Positions 8,803 to 17,623 of a stretch of DNA of 28,138 nucleotides are shown in pieces. This stretch comes from an uncultured Rivibacter sp. (GTDB lineage: Bacteria > Pseudomonadota > Gammaproteobacteria > Burkholderiales > Burkholderiaceae). Within the stretch, counting starts at the first letter, position 1; each line of letters opens with the position of its first letter. The notes under the pieces are model-generated. The model did not search any database, was not told the origin of the DNA, and was given only the letters and a program-made list of their open reading frames with translations. The stretch covers positions 1-28,138 of the forward strand of contig CAMLNA010000046.1 in assembly GCA_946481025.1 (NCBI GenBank), written 5' to 3'. The position numbers and the translations under genes were made by a program.

Positions 8803-8940
8803 GTGTTGCCGTCAAAACACACGCGCTGGGGTTCGCCACGGTGGGCGCGGCAGGCGGCTCGCTCTAGACTTCGCGCCTTTCGCGGAAGCGCCGGCCCACC
8901 CCCGCCCTGGCGCACACCGGAAGTCCCACAAGGAGATGGC

Positions 8941-10818
8941 ATGAAGATGCGACGCGGCCCGTGCGGCGTGATCGCCCTGTGTTTGGCGCTGTTGTCGGTG
9001 CTGCCCGGCGCGGCCGGGGCCGCTGCCCCGGAAAAGGGCGCGGAGGTCGAAGGCATTCCGTCGTCGGCACCGCCGGCGCCCCCGCACTGGAAGGTGCTGC
9101 GGGTGTCGTACCGCATCGCCGAAACCGGCTTCGATCCGGCGCAGATCTCGGACCTTTACTCGCGCAAGATCACCGAGAACATCTTCGACGCCCCGGTGAT
9201 GTTCGAGTTTCTCGCGCGCCCGGTGCGCATGCGGCCCAACACGCTGGTGGCCATGCCGGAGATCAGCCCCGACTTCAGGACCTTCACCTTCCGGGTGAAG
9301 CCCGGCATCTACTTCGCCGACGACCCGGCCTTCAAGGGGGCGAAACGCGAGCTGGTGGCGGCCGACTACGTGTACGCCATCAAGCGCCACTACGACCCCA
9401 GGAACAAGAGCCCCAACCTCTACATCCTCGAGAACGCGAAGCTCGCCGGGCTGTCCGAATACCGCAAGGAGGTGCTGGCGGCCAAGAAGCCGTTCGACTA
9501 CGACCGCCAGGTCGAGGGGCTGCGCGTGCTCGACCGCTACACCTACCAGATCCGCACCGTGGACCCGCAGCCGCGGCTGCTGCTGCAACTGGCCGACGGC
9601 TCGGTGTTCGGCGCGGTGGCGCGCGAGGTGGTGGAGTTCTACGGCGACCGCATCATGGAGCACCCGGTGGGGACCGGCCCCTACCGGCTGGCCTACTGGC
9701 GGCGCGCCTCGCGCATCGTGCTCGAGAAGAACCCGAACTTTCGCGTCGAGCGCTACCAGGAGGAGGCGCCGGCCGGCGATGCGCAGGCCCAGGCTGCCGT
9801 GGCGGCGCTCAAGGGCAAGCAGCTGCCGCTCATCGACCGCATCGAGGTCAGCATCGTCGAGGAAAACCAGCCGCGGTGGCTGGCCTTCATGAACGGCGAG
9901 CACGACTACATCGAGGAAGTGCCCACCGACTACGCCAACATCGCCCTGCCCAACAACCAGCTCGCGCCCAACCTGAAGAAGCGCGACATCGTGATGGTGC
10001 GCTATGCCCGTGCCGACGTGGCGATGAGCTACTTCAACATGGAAGACCCGCTGGTGGGCGGCTACACGCCCGACAAGGTGGCGCTGCGCCGCGCCATCAG
10101 CCTCGCGGTCGACCTGGACAAGGAGATCCGCCTGGTGCGCCGGGGGCAGGCGGTCCCGGCGCAGGGCCCCATCGCGCCCGGCACCTGGGGCTACGACCCC
10201 GCCTTCAAGACGGAGATGAGCGAGTACGACCCGGCCAAGGCCAAGGCGCTGCTCGACATGTACGGCTACACCGACCGCGACGGCGACGGCTGGCGCGACC
10301 AGCCCGGCGGCCAGCCGCTCGTGCTCGAGTACGCGACCCAGCCCGACCAGCAGTCGCGCCAGCTCATCGAGCAGTGGAAGAAGAACATGGATGCCATCGG
10401 CATCCGCATCGTGTTCAAGGCCGCCAAGTGGCCCGAGAACCTGAAGGCCGCCAATGCCGGCAAGCTGATGATGTGGGGCGTGGCCTGGAGCGCCGGAGCG
10501 CCTGACGGCGACACCTTCCTGGCGCTGGGCTACGGCCCGGCCAAGGGCCAGGCCAACAAGGCACGCTTCAACCTGCCGGCCTTCGACAAGGCGTACGACA
10601 CGCAGAAGGTGCTGCCCGACGGACCCGAGCGCATGGCGGCGGTGGACGAGGCGCGCCGCCTCATGGTGGCCTACATGCCTATCAAGCTGCACGCGCATCG
10701 CATCTGGACCGACCTGGCCCACCCGTGGCTCGTCGGCTACCACCGCAACGTGTTCCTGCGCGAAGGGTGGCGCTACTTCGACATCGACCTCGAGCTGCAG
10801 AAGAAGTCGGCGAGATGA
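8941..10818 (+). CDS. Periplasmic peptide-binding protein, SBP family 5 (paralog 1)
   Basis: This 625-residue extracellular solute-binding protein probably presents peptides or similar ligands to the divergent Yej-like channel. A Sec signal peptide with a hydrophobic core covers about residues 1-27 and ends near AGA-AAP. The mature protein starts with a proline-rich linker missing in its three paralogs. Shared family landmarks are AETGFDPAQISDLYSR, PGIYFADDPAFKG, EHPVGTGPY and NMEDPLVGGYTPDK. The loop YTDRDGDGWRD resembles a calcium-binding DxDxDG turn. No lipobox cysteine is present. The ATG follows AGGAG by five bases. It is first of four tandem paralogs and the most divergent of them. YejA-type proteins have about the same length, roughly 600 residues. 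Confidence 0.94.
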   Translation: MKMRRGPCGVIALCLALLSVLPGAAGAAAPEKGAEVEGIPSSAPPAPPHWKVLRVSYRIAETGFDPAQISDLYSRKITENIFDAPVMFEFLARPVRMRPNTLVAMPEISPDFRTFTFRVKPGIYFADDPAFKGAKRELVAADYVYAIKRHYDPRNKSPNLYILENAKLAGLSEYRKEVLAAKKPFDYDRQVEGLRVLDRYTYQIRTVDPQPRLLLQLADGSVFGAVAREVVEFYGDRIMEHPVGTGPYRLAYWRRASRIVLEKNPNFRVERYQEEAPAGDAQAQAAVAALKGKQLPLIDRIEVSIVEENQPRWLAFMNGEHDYIEEVPTDYANIALPNNQLAPNLKKRDIVMVRYARADVAMSYFNMEDPLVGGYTPDKVALRRAISLAVDLDKEIRLVRRGQAVPAQGPIAPGTWGYDPAFKTEMSEYDPAKAKALLDMYGYTDRDGDGWRDQPGGQPLVLEYATQPDQQSRQLIEQWKKNMDAIGIRIVFKAAKWPENLKAANAGKLMMWGVAWSAGAPDGDTFLALGYGPAKGQANKARFNLPAFDKAYDTQKVLPDGPERMAAVDEARRLMVAYMPIKLHAHRIWTDLAHPWLVGYHRNVFLREGWRYFDIDLELQKKSAR

Positions 10819-10853
10819 CTCAGGCCTGCAGCGTCCACGGCGGTTCGAGGTCC

Positions 10854-12650
10854 ATGAGGACTCTGTGGAGGACGGTCGGCGGCCTGCTGCTCGCGCTGGC
10901 TGCGCTGCACGGCCACGCCGCTGAACAGAAGGTGCTGCGCTACGCCTTCCTGATCGCAGAGACCGGATTCGACCCGGCGCAGATCTCCGACCTGTACTCG
11001 CGTGTCGTCACGCCGCACATCTTCGAGGCGCTGTTCGAATACGACCCGCTGGCGCGGCCCTACAAGATCCGGCCGCTGACCGCACAGTCGATGCCGGAGG
11101 TGTCGGCCGACTTCAAGGTGTGGACGGTGCGGCTGAGGCCGGGCATCTACTTCGCCGACGACCCGGCCTTCAAGGGCCGCAAGCGTGAGCTGGTGGCGGC
11201 CGACTACGCCTATTCGCTCAAGCGCTTCTTCGATCCGGCGACCAAGAGTCCGATGTACTCGAACATGAAGGACCAGGGGGTGCTGGGCCTGGACGAGTTG
11301 CGCCAGGAAAGCCTCAAGCACGACAAGCCCTTCGACTACGACCGCGAGATCGAGGGGCTGAAGCTGCTGGATCGCTACACGCTGCAGATCCGCGTGAAGG
11401 AGCCGCGCCCGCGCCTGCATGAGGTGCTGGCGCAAGGCGACCTGCTGGGCGCGGTGGCACGCGAGGTCGTGGAGTTCTACGGCGACAAGATCATGGAGCA
11501 CCCGGTGGGCACCGGGCCGTTCATGCTCAGGCAATGGCGGCGCAGCTCGTTCATGGCCTTCGAGCGCAACCCCGGCTACCGCGAGGTCTACTACGAGGCC
11601 GAGCCCGCTGCGGGCGACGCCGAAGGCCAGGCCTTGCTGGCGAGGTTCAAGGGCCGGCGCCTGCCGATGATCGACCGGGTCGAGATCAGCATCATCGAAG
11701 AAAGCCAGCCGCGCTGGCTGGCTTTCCTGCAGGAGTCGATGGACCTGCTGTGGGGCCTGCCGCTCGAATTCGCCGGCATCGCCGTGCCCAACGGCAAGCT
11801 CGCGCCCAACCTCGCCAAACGCGGCATCCACCTGCACCGCCAGCTGAATGCCGACGTCGTGCTCACCTACTTCAACATGGAAGACCCGGTGGTGGGCGGC
11901 TACACGCCCGACAAGGTGGCGCTGCGGCGTGCCATCAACCTGGCCACCGATGTCGATCGCGAGATTCGCCTGATCCGGCGCGGGCAGGCGATTCCCGCGC
12001 AAGGTCCGTTCGTGCCCCACTCCTATGGCTACGCCGGCGACTTCAGATCGCTCAACAGCGAGTACGACGTCGCGCGAGCCAAGGCCCTGCTGGACATGTA
12101 CGGGTACGTCGACCGCGATGGCGACGGCTTCCGCGAGCTCCCCGACGGTCGGCCGTTGACCATCGAGTACGCCACCACGCCGGACCTGCTGTCGCGGCAG
12201 TTCGACGAGCTGTGGAAGAAGAACATGGACGACGTCGGCGTGCGGCTGCAGTTCAAGGTGGCCAAGTGGCCCGAACAGCTGAAGTCCGCGCGCGCCGGCA
12301 AGCTGCAGCTGTGGCAGCTGGGCTCCACCGCATCGCTTCCCGACGGGGCCGACTTCCTGGTGCGCGGCTATGGCCCGGCTGCCGGCGGCCAGAACTACGC
12401 ACGTTTTCGCATGCCCGAGTTCGACCGCCTGTACGAGCGCGCGCTGCAGTTGCCCAACGGCCCGCAGCGCCTCGAAGTGATGGGGCAGGCGCGCAACCTG
12501 ATCCTGGCTTACGCGCCCTACCGCTACACCGTGCACCGCATGGTCAACGACCTGTCGCAGCCCTGGTTGATCGGTTACCGCCGGCCGGTGTTCACGTCGA
12601 CCTTCTGGCAGTTTGTCGACATCGACCTGAAGAAACTCCACGCACGATGA
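10854..12650 (+). CDS. Periplasmic peptide-binding protein, SBP family 5 (paralog 2)
   Basis: This 598-residue binding protein has a short Sec signal peptide (MRTLWRTVGGLLLALAALHGHAA) followed directly by the mature start EQKVLRYAF. Landmarks are AETGFDPAQISDLYSR, PGIYFADDPAFKGRKRE, EHPVGTGPFML, NMEDPVVGGYTPDK and the DRDGDGFRE turn. I chose the ATG at 10854 because it gives a normal signal peptide and follows GAGG. An in-frame ATG at 10815 overlaps the preceding stop as ATGA, exactly as at the next two junctions, and may be where coupled translation begins; it would add 13 residues. The protein is most similar to paralog 3, with long identical stretches even at the DNA level. Confidence 0.93.
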   Translation: MRTLWRTVGGLLLALAALHGHAAEQKVLRYAFLIAETGFDPAQISDLYSRVVTPHIFEALFEYDPLARPYKIRPLTAQSMPEVSADFKVWTVRLRPGIYFADDPAFKGRKRELVAADYAYSLKRFFDPATKSPMYSNMKDQGVLGLDELRQESLKHDKPFDYDREIEGLKLLDRYTLQIRVKEPRPRLHEVLAQGDLLGAVAREVVEFYGDKIMEHPVGTGPFMLRQWRRSSFMAFERNPGYREVYYEAEPAAGDAEGQALLARFKGRRLPMIDRVEISIIEESQPRWLAFLQESMDLLWGLPLEFAGIAVPNGKLAPNLAKRGIHLHRQLNADVVLTYFNMEDPVVGGYTPDKVALRRAINLATDVDREIRLIRRGQAIPAQGPFVPHSYGYAGDFRSLNSEYDVARAKALLDMYGYVDRDGDGFRELPDGRPLTIEYATTPDLLSRQFDELWKKNMDDVGVRLQFKVAKWPEQLKSARAGKLQLWQLGSTASLPDGADFLVRGYGPAAGGQNYARFRMPEFDRLYERALQLPNGPQRLEVMGQARNLILAYAPYRYTVHRMVNDLSQPWLIGYRRPVFTSTFWQFVDIDLKKLHAR

Positions 12651-14449
12651 AACGCCTCTCGCACCTGTTGACGGCCGTACTGGCGGCCGGTGCCTTCATG
12701 GCCGCGGCCGCACAACCGCAGAAGGTGCTGCGCTATGCGTTCCTCACTGCGGAAACCGGCTTCGACCCGGCGCGCATCAACGACCTGTATTCGCGCATCA
12801 TCACGCCGCACATCTTCGAGAGCCCTTACACCTACGACCACCTGGCGCGGCCGTACAAGCTGAAGCCGCGTACCGCGGCCGGCATGCCCGAGGTGTCGGC
12901 CGACTACCGCGTCTGGACCGTGCGCATCCAGCCCGGCATCTACTTCACCGACGACCCCGCATTCAAGGGCAGGAGGCGCGAGCTGGTGGCCGCCGACTAC
13001 GTGTATTCGTTCAAGCGCCTGTTCGACCCGGCAGTGAAGAGCCCGTGGTACTCGACGATGAAGGAGGAAGGACTCCTCGGCCTCGAGGAACTGCGACAGC
13101 AGGCGCTCAAGGGCAACAGGCCGTTCGACTACGACCGCGAAATCGAGGGCGTTCGCGCGCTGGACCGCTACACGGTGCAGTTCAAGCTCGGCGGGCCGCG
13201 CCCTCGCTTCGTCTACGTGCTGGCGGCCAGTGACATCTACGGTGCCGTGGCGCGCGAGGTGGTCGAGTTCTATGGCGAGAACATCATGGAACACCCCGTC
13301 GGGACCGGGCCGTTCACGCTGAAGCAATGGCGGCGCAGCTCGTTCATTGCGCTGGAACGCAACCCCGGTTACCGCGAGCACCGCTACGACGCCGAACCGA
13401 ATGCCGACGACGCCGAAGGGCAGGCCCTGGCTGCGAAGTTCAAGGGCCGGCGCCTGCCGATGGTGGACCGGGTGGAGATCAGCATCATCGAAGAGAGCCA
13501 GCCGCGCTGGCTGGCTTTTCTCGACAAGCAACATGATTTCCTGGACCGCGTGCCGCTGGAGTTTTCCAGCATCGCGGTGCCCAACGGCAAGCTCGCGCCC
13601 AACCTCGCGAAGCAGGGCATCACGATGGCCCGCGGCGTCGCTTCCGACTCCACCATGACCCTTTTCAACATGGACGATCCCGTCGTCGGGGGCTACACGC
13701 CGGAGAAGGTGGCGCTGCGCCGCGCCATCGGGCTGGGTTACGACACGGACCGCGAGATCCGCCTGGTGCGTCGCGGGCAGGCGGTGCCGGCGCAGAGCCC
13801 GGTGCCACCGCACACCTATGGCTACGACCCGGAATACCGCAGCGAAAACAGCCAGTACGACCTGGCCAAGGCCCGTGCGCTGCTCGACATGTACGGCTAT
13901 GTGGACCGCGACGGCGACGGCTGGCGCGAGCTGCCTGACGGAGCGCCGCTGACGGTGGAGCTGATGAGTCCCACCGATCAGGTCTACCGCCAGCTCAACG
14001 AGGTGCGCAAGAAGGCCTTCGACGCGTTGGGCTTGCGGCTGACCATCCGCTTCGGCCAGTGGCCCGAGTTGCTGAAGTCGGCCCGAGCCGGCAAGTACAT
14101 GACCTGGACGGTCGGGCTCTCCGCTTCGTCGCCCGATGGCCAGCTGGCGCTGGAGGCGAGCTACGGGCCGGCTACCGGCGGGCAGAACCTGTCGCGTTTC
14201 AGGCTCGAGGCCTTCGACCGCCTCTACGAAAGGATGAAGGCGCTGCCTGACGGGCCGGAACGCCAGGCGCTGTTTGCCGAAGCGAACAAGCTCGTGGTCG
14301 CCTACCTGCCCTACAAGTACCACGTGCACCGTGTGCTCACCGATCTGTCGCAGCCGTGGCTGAGCGGCTACCGGCGGCCGCTGTTCTGGACCGAGTTCTG
14401 GCAGTACGTGGACATCGACACCGAACTGCGCGACAAGACCCTGCAATGA
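12647..14449 (+). CDS. Periplasmic peptide-binding protein, SBP family 5 (paralog 3)
   Basis: This 600-residue binding protein has a Sec signal peptide of about 22 residues (MKRLSHLLTAVLAAGAFMAA), then QPQKVLRYAF. It carries the same landmarks as its neighbours: AETGFDPARINDLYSR, PGIYFTDDPAFKGRRRE, EHPVGTGPFTL, NMDDPVVGGYTPEK and DRDGDGWRE. The start overlaps the stop of paralog 2 as ATGA, so it is translationally coupled. The ligand-contacting middle part (DKQHDFLDRVPLEF and the segment after LAKQGI) differs from paralog 2, while the framework is nearly the same. This is what one expects if the copies kept their fold and diverged in ligand choice. Confidence 0.94.
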   Translation: MKRLSHLLTAVLAAGAFMAAAAQPQKVLRYAFLTAETGFDPARINDLYSRIITPHIFESPYTYDHLARPYKLKPRTAAGMPEVSADYRVWTVRIQPGIYFTDDPAFKGRRRELVAADYVYSFKRLFDPAVKSPWYSTMKEEGLLGLEELRQQALKGNRPFDYDREIEGVRALDRYTVQFKLGGPRPRFVYVLAASDIYGAVAREVVEFYGENIMEHPVGTGPFTLKQWRRSSFIALERNPGYREHRYDAEPNADDAEGQALAAKFKGRRLPMVDRVEISIIEESQPRWLAFLDKQHDFLDRVPLEFSSIAVPNGKLAPNLAKQGITMARGVASDSTMTLFNMDDPVVGGYTPEKVALRRAIGLGYDTDREIRLVRRGQAVPAQSPVPPHTYGYDPEYRSENSQYDLAKARALLDMYGYVDRDGDGWRELPDGAPLTVELMSPTDQVYRQLNEVRKKAFDALGLRLTIRFGQWPELLKSARAGKYMTWTVGLSASSPDGQLALEASYGPATGGQNLSRFRLEAFDRLYERMKALPDGPERQALFAEANKLVVAYLPYKYHVHRVLTDLSQPWLSGYRRPLFWTEFWQYVDIDTELRDKTLQ

Positions 14450-16278
14450 AAGCCTCCCTGTTCCGCTGCCTCGTGCTGGCGCTGGCCGCTGCGTTGTCCG
14501 TGTGCGCGCCGGCCGCCTTTGCGCAAGACCAGGTGGCGCCCAGGAAGGTGCTGCGCTACGCCTTTGAAAAGGCCGAAACCGGCTTCGACCCGGCGCAGAT
14601 CGCGGACATCTATTCGCGCATCGTCACCGCGCACATCTTCGAGGCGCTCTACCAGTACGACCACCTGGCGCGGCCCTACAAGATCAAGCCGGCCACCGCT
14701 GCGGGCATGCCGCAGATGAGCGACAACCACCGCACCTTCGTCGTGCGGGTGAAACCAGGCATCTACTTCGCCGACGACCCGGTCTTCAAGGGGAAGCCGC
14801 GCGAGCTCACCGCGCACGACTATGTCTATTCGTTCAAGCGGCTGTACGACCCCGCAGTCAAGTCGCCGAGCGTCAGCAACTTCGACGAGCAGGGCGTCAT
14901 CGGCCTGCGTGAACTCAAGCAGGAGGCCGAGCGGACCAAGAAGCCCTTCGACTACGAGCGCGAGGTCGAAGGGCTGAAGGCGCTCGACCGCTACACGCTG
15001 CAGTTCAAGTTGCGCGAGTCGCGCCCGCGTTTCGTCACCGCGCTGGCCAACCCCGACATCTGGGGGGCCGTTGCGCGCGAGGTGGTCGAGGCCTATGGCG
15101 ACAAGATCATGGAGCACCCGGTGGGCACCGGGCCCTTCGTGCTGAAGGATTGGCGCCGCAGCTCCCTGATCGTGCTGGAGCGCAACCCGCGCTTCCGCGA
15201 GGTCACCTACGACGCCGAGCCCAACGCCGACGACGCAGAGGGCCAGGCACTGCTGGCGCGCTTCAAGGGCCGGCGCCTGCCGATGGTCGACCGGGTGGAG
15301 GTTTCGATCATCGAGGAGCGGCAGCCCTTGTGGCTGTCGTTCCTCAACGAGGAGCAGGACCTCCTCGAACGCCTGCCCAACGACTACGCGGGCCAGGCCA
15401 TTCCAGGCGGCAAGCTGGCACCCAACCTGGCCAGGCGCGGCATCCAGAAGTACCGCATCCTGTCGCCCGACATCACGCTCGCGGTGTTCAACGTCGAACA
15501 TCCGGTGGTGGGCGGCTACACGCCGGAGAAGGTGGCGCTGCGCCGCGCCATCAATCTCGGGCTGGACACGCAGCGGGAAATCGACCTCGTGCGCCACGGC
15601 GAAGCGGTGCTGGCGCAGTCCATCGTCGTGCCGATGACCTTCGGCTACCGCGATGACGTGCGCACCGGCGCGGCCGACTACGACGTGGCACGTGCCAAGG
15701 CGCTGCTCGACATGTACGGCTACGCCGACCGCGACGGCGACGGCTGGCGCGAGCTGCCCGACGGCTCGCCGCTGGTGCTGGAGATGGCCACCCAAAGCGA
15801 CCAGGTGACACGCAAGCTCGACGAGCTGTGGAAGAAGAACATGGACACGCTGGGCCTGCGGCTGGTGTTCAAGACGGCGCAATGGCCCGAGAACCTGAAG
15901 GCCGTGCGGGCCGGCAAGTTCATGCTGTGGCGGGTGGCCTCGTCGGCCGCCTCGCCCGACGGACAGGGGGCGATGGAGCGCGCCTACGGGCCTTCGACCG
16001 GCAAGTCGAACCTGGCGCGCATCCGCCTGCCGGCCTTCGACGCGGTGTACGAACGCATGATGGGCATGCCCGACGGGCCCGAGCGGCAGGCGCTGTTCGA
16101 CGAGGCCACCAAGCTGCTGGTGGCCTACGCGCCCTACCGCATCGGCGTGCACCGATTCCACACCGATCTTGCGCATCCCTGGGTCAGCGGCTACCGCCGC
16201 CCGCCCTACTGGCTGAGCTGGTGGCACTACGTCGATGTCGATGCTGCGCGCCAGCAGGCGGCCATGGGGCGGCGCTGA
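14446..16278 (+). CDS. Periplasmic peptide-binding protein, SBP family 5 (paralog 4)
   Basis: This 610-residue binding protein has a clear Sec signal peptide of about 26 residues ending AAFA before QDQVAPRKVLRYAF. Landmarks are AETGFDPAQIADIYSR, PGIYFADDPVFKGKPRE, EHPVGTGPFVL, NVEHPVVGGYTPEK and DRDGDGWRE. The start overlaps paralog 3 as ATGA. It differs from the others in binding-region segments such as NEEQDLLERLPNDYAGQ and RHGEAVLAQSIVVPMTF, where the others have RRGQAVPAQ. It is the last gene of the plus-strand arm and ends 22 bases before the convergent LysR gene. Confidence 0.94.
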   Translation: MKASLFRCLVLALAAALSVCAPAAFAQDQVAPRKVLRYAFEKAETGFDPAQIADIYSRIVTAHIFEALYQYDHLARPYKIKPATAAGMPQMSDNHRTFVVRVKPGIYFADDPVFKGKPRELTAHDYVYSFKRLYDPAVKSPSVSNFDEQGVIGLRELKQEAERTKKPFDYEREVEGLKALDRYTLQFKLRESRPRFVTALANPDIWGAVAREVVEAYGDKIMEHPVGTGPFVLKDWRRSSLIVLERNPRFREVTYDAEPNADDAEGQALLARFKGRRLPMVDRVEVSIIEERQPLWLSFLNEEQDLLERLPNDYAGQAIPGGKLAPNLARRGIQKYRILSPDITLAVFNVEHPVVGGYTPEKVALRRAINLGLDTQREIDLVRHGEAVLAQSIVVPMTFGYRDDVRTGAADYDVARAKALLDMYGYADRDGDGWRELPDGSPLVLEMATQSDQVTRKLDELWKKNMDTLGLRLVFKTAQWPENLKAVRAGKFMLWRVASSAASPDGQGAMERAYGPSTGKSNLARIRLPAFDAVYERMMGMPDGPERQALFDEATKLLVAYAPYRIGVHRFHTDLAHPWVSGYRRPPYWLSWWHYVDVDAARQQAAMGRR

Positions 16279-16293
16279 GCCGCCCGTTCAGCG
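16273..16293. terminator. Weak hairpin between convergent genes
   Basis: CGCTGA-N9-TCAGCG forms a 6-bp stem that overlaps the stop codon of the last binding-protein gene. GGCGCTGAG can alternatively pair with CTCAGCGC at the end of the LysR gene. There is no T tract, so any termination would be inefficient or Rho-dependent. Confidence 0.25.
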
Positions 16294-16300
16294 TGGCGCC

Positions 16301-17200
16301 TCAGCGCGCCCGCTCCAGCTGCGCGGCCAGCGCATCGCCCACCTCCTGCATGAACAGGCTCACGCGCGCCGTGCGGCGCAGGTCGGGGTGGGTGAGCAGC
16401 CAGATGTCGGTGCGCAGCTCCTCGATCTCCGAGGACACCGCCACCAGGCTCGGCTCTGACAGCTCCACGAAGGTGGGCAGCAGCGCCACGCCGATGCCCG
16501 TCTTGAGCATCGCGACGCTGGCGTTGAACACGTCGACGCGCAGCCGCACCTGCCGGGGCAGCAGGTGTGCGTGCATCCAGCGGTCGAAGCTGCGGTAGGT
16601 GGCCTCCTTCTCGAAGGCGATCCAGGGTGCGGTCTCGATGAGCCTGGCCAGCGGCGTCACGCGCTGCGGCAGCCCAGGCGCGCCGCGCAGCGCGTAGACG
16701 CGAATGCGCGCCGGCCCGAGCCGGCGGCCTACCAGGTGTTCGGGCACGCTGTTCGCGATGCGCAGCGCCAGCTCCGCCTCGCGCTTCGACAGGTCGGCCA
16801 GCGTCACCGTCTCGACGGCCTCCACCTCGATGCCGGCATGCGCGCGCGCAAAGGCGGCCAGCGCCGTCGGCAGGAGGTAGTTCATGCCCACCGGGTTGGT
16901 GGACAGCCGCAGGTGGCCGGTGAGCGCCAGGTCGCGGCCCAGGATGCGGCGTCCGATGTCGTCGACCCGCGGCGCGAACAGCCGCGCCTCTTGCACGACC
17001 AGCTCGCCAGCCTCGGTGGGGGCGTACCCGCCGCGCTGCCGCACGAACAGCTGGGCACCGAGGCGCTTCTCCAGCGCGTCGAGCCGGCGCAGCACCGTGG
17101 TGTGGTTGACCCCCAGCGACCGCGCGGCGCCGGCCAGCGAGCCGGCGGTGGCCACTGCCAGCGCGATGCGCAAGTCGTCCCATTGCAGCGCGGATTCCAT
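16301..17200 (-). CDS. LysR family transcriptional regulator
   Basis: This 299-residue protein has standard LysR length. The winged helix-turn-helix lies in about residues 5-62, with GSLAGAARSLGVNHTTVLRRLDALEKRLG, and the linker helix follows. The effector-binding domain starts near residue 90 (LTGHLRLSTNPVG) and ends with the membrane-transport-unrelated LTHPDLRRTARV segment typical of the family. It begins at an ATG giving the usual N-terminus MESALQWDDLR; an upstream in-frame extension is noncoding. It diverges from a small hypothetical gene across a 126-base region with a good promoter and a palindrome. It is therefore more likely to control that gene, or itself, than the binding-protein operon that converges on it. 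Confidence 0.93.
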   Translation of the reverse strand: MESALQWDDLRIALAVATAGSLAGAARSLGVNHTTVLRRLDALEKRLGAQLFVRQRGGYAPTEAGELVVQEARLFAPRVDDIGRRILGRDLALTGHLRLSTNPVGMNYLLPTALAAFARAHAGIEVEAVETVTLADLSKREAELALRIANSVPEHLVGRRLGPARIRVYALRGAPGLPQRVTPLARLIETAPWIAFEKEATYRSFDRWMHAHLLPRQVRLRVDVFNASVAMLKTGIGVALLPTFVELSEPSLVAVSSEIEELRTDIWLLTHPDLRRTARVSLFMQEVGDALAAQLERAR

Positions 17201-17268
17201 GGGGCGCGAGCCTACCGCACCCCCCTGGCTCTGTGCAAAAACGCAAAGTCGAACTGCGGGCCCGTGTA

Positions 17269-17297
17269 TTGGCTGTGCACCTATGCACGCATACAGT
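17269..17297 (+). promoter_or_regulatory. Promoter with LysR-type palindrome (17282-17293)
   Basis: TTGGCT (17269-17274) and TACAGT (17292-17297) are separated by exactly 17 bases, a fair sigma-70 promoter for the 95-codon gene. TATGC-AC-GCATA at 17282-17293 is an interrupted palindrome that fits the T-N10/11-A form of LysR sites. It overlaps the -10 element. On the other strand TTGCAC-N18-TAGGCT, near 17239-17210, could serve the LysR gene. Confidence 0.6.
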
Positions 17298-17326
17298 GAC
17301 CCCCTCGGATTGAAAGGGAGAGCCAG

Positions 17327-17614
17327 ATGGCCGCCTCGACGATTGCTGTTGCCCGCACCCTGCCGCGTGCGGGCTCGCGCGCGGCACCGCGCGTCTGGGT
17401 GCCCGGTGTGGACACCCCCCGGCAGCTGCGCATGCTGGAGCCGCTGCGCGAGCGCGAGCAGGCCGAACGACGGCGTGCCGTTCAACAGGCGACCGCGCCC
17501 GAGGGCGTCGTGCCGGCCCGGCCGTCATGGGTCGAGCGGCTGGGCGCATGGTTGTCCCGCAGGGGTGACGCCGCGATGCAGCGCCACGTGAAGGCGTGGA
17601 CGCTGCCGCGCTGA
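17327..17614 (+). CDS. Hypothetical protein, 95 residues
   Basis: I do not recognise this basic, arginine-rich protein. It has no membrane segment or signal peptide. A central helical stretch, PRQLRMLEPLREREQAERRR, is highly charged, and the C-terminal part WVERLGAWLSRRGDAAMQRH is probably an amphipathic helix. The ATG follows GGGAGAG by four bases and a well-formed promoter lies 30 bases upstream, so expression is credible. Its divergence from a LysR gene suggests it is a target of that regulator. It ends nine bases before the convergent flavin reductase gene. Confidence 0.7.
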   Translation: MAASTIAVARTLPRAGSRAAPRVWVPGVDTPRQLRMLEPLREREQAERRRAVQQATAPEGVVPARPSWVERLGAWLSRRGDAAMQRHVKAWTLPR

Positions 17615-17623
17615 GCGCCTGGG

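Noticed and set aside
8812..16227. Very long antisense open frames (about 620-640 codons) opposite each binding-protein gene
   Set aside because: They mirror the coding frame in GC-rich DNA and are rich in His, Val, Gln and Arg with no domain signature. The sense proteins have signal peptides and family motifs.
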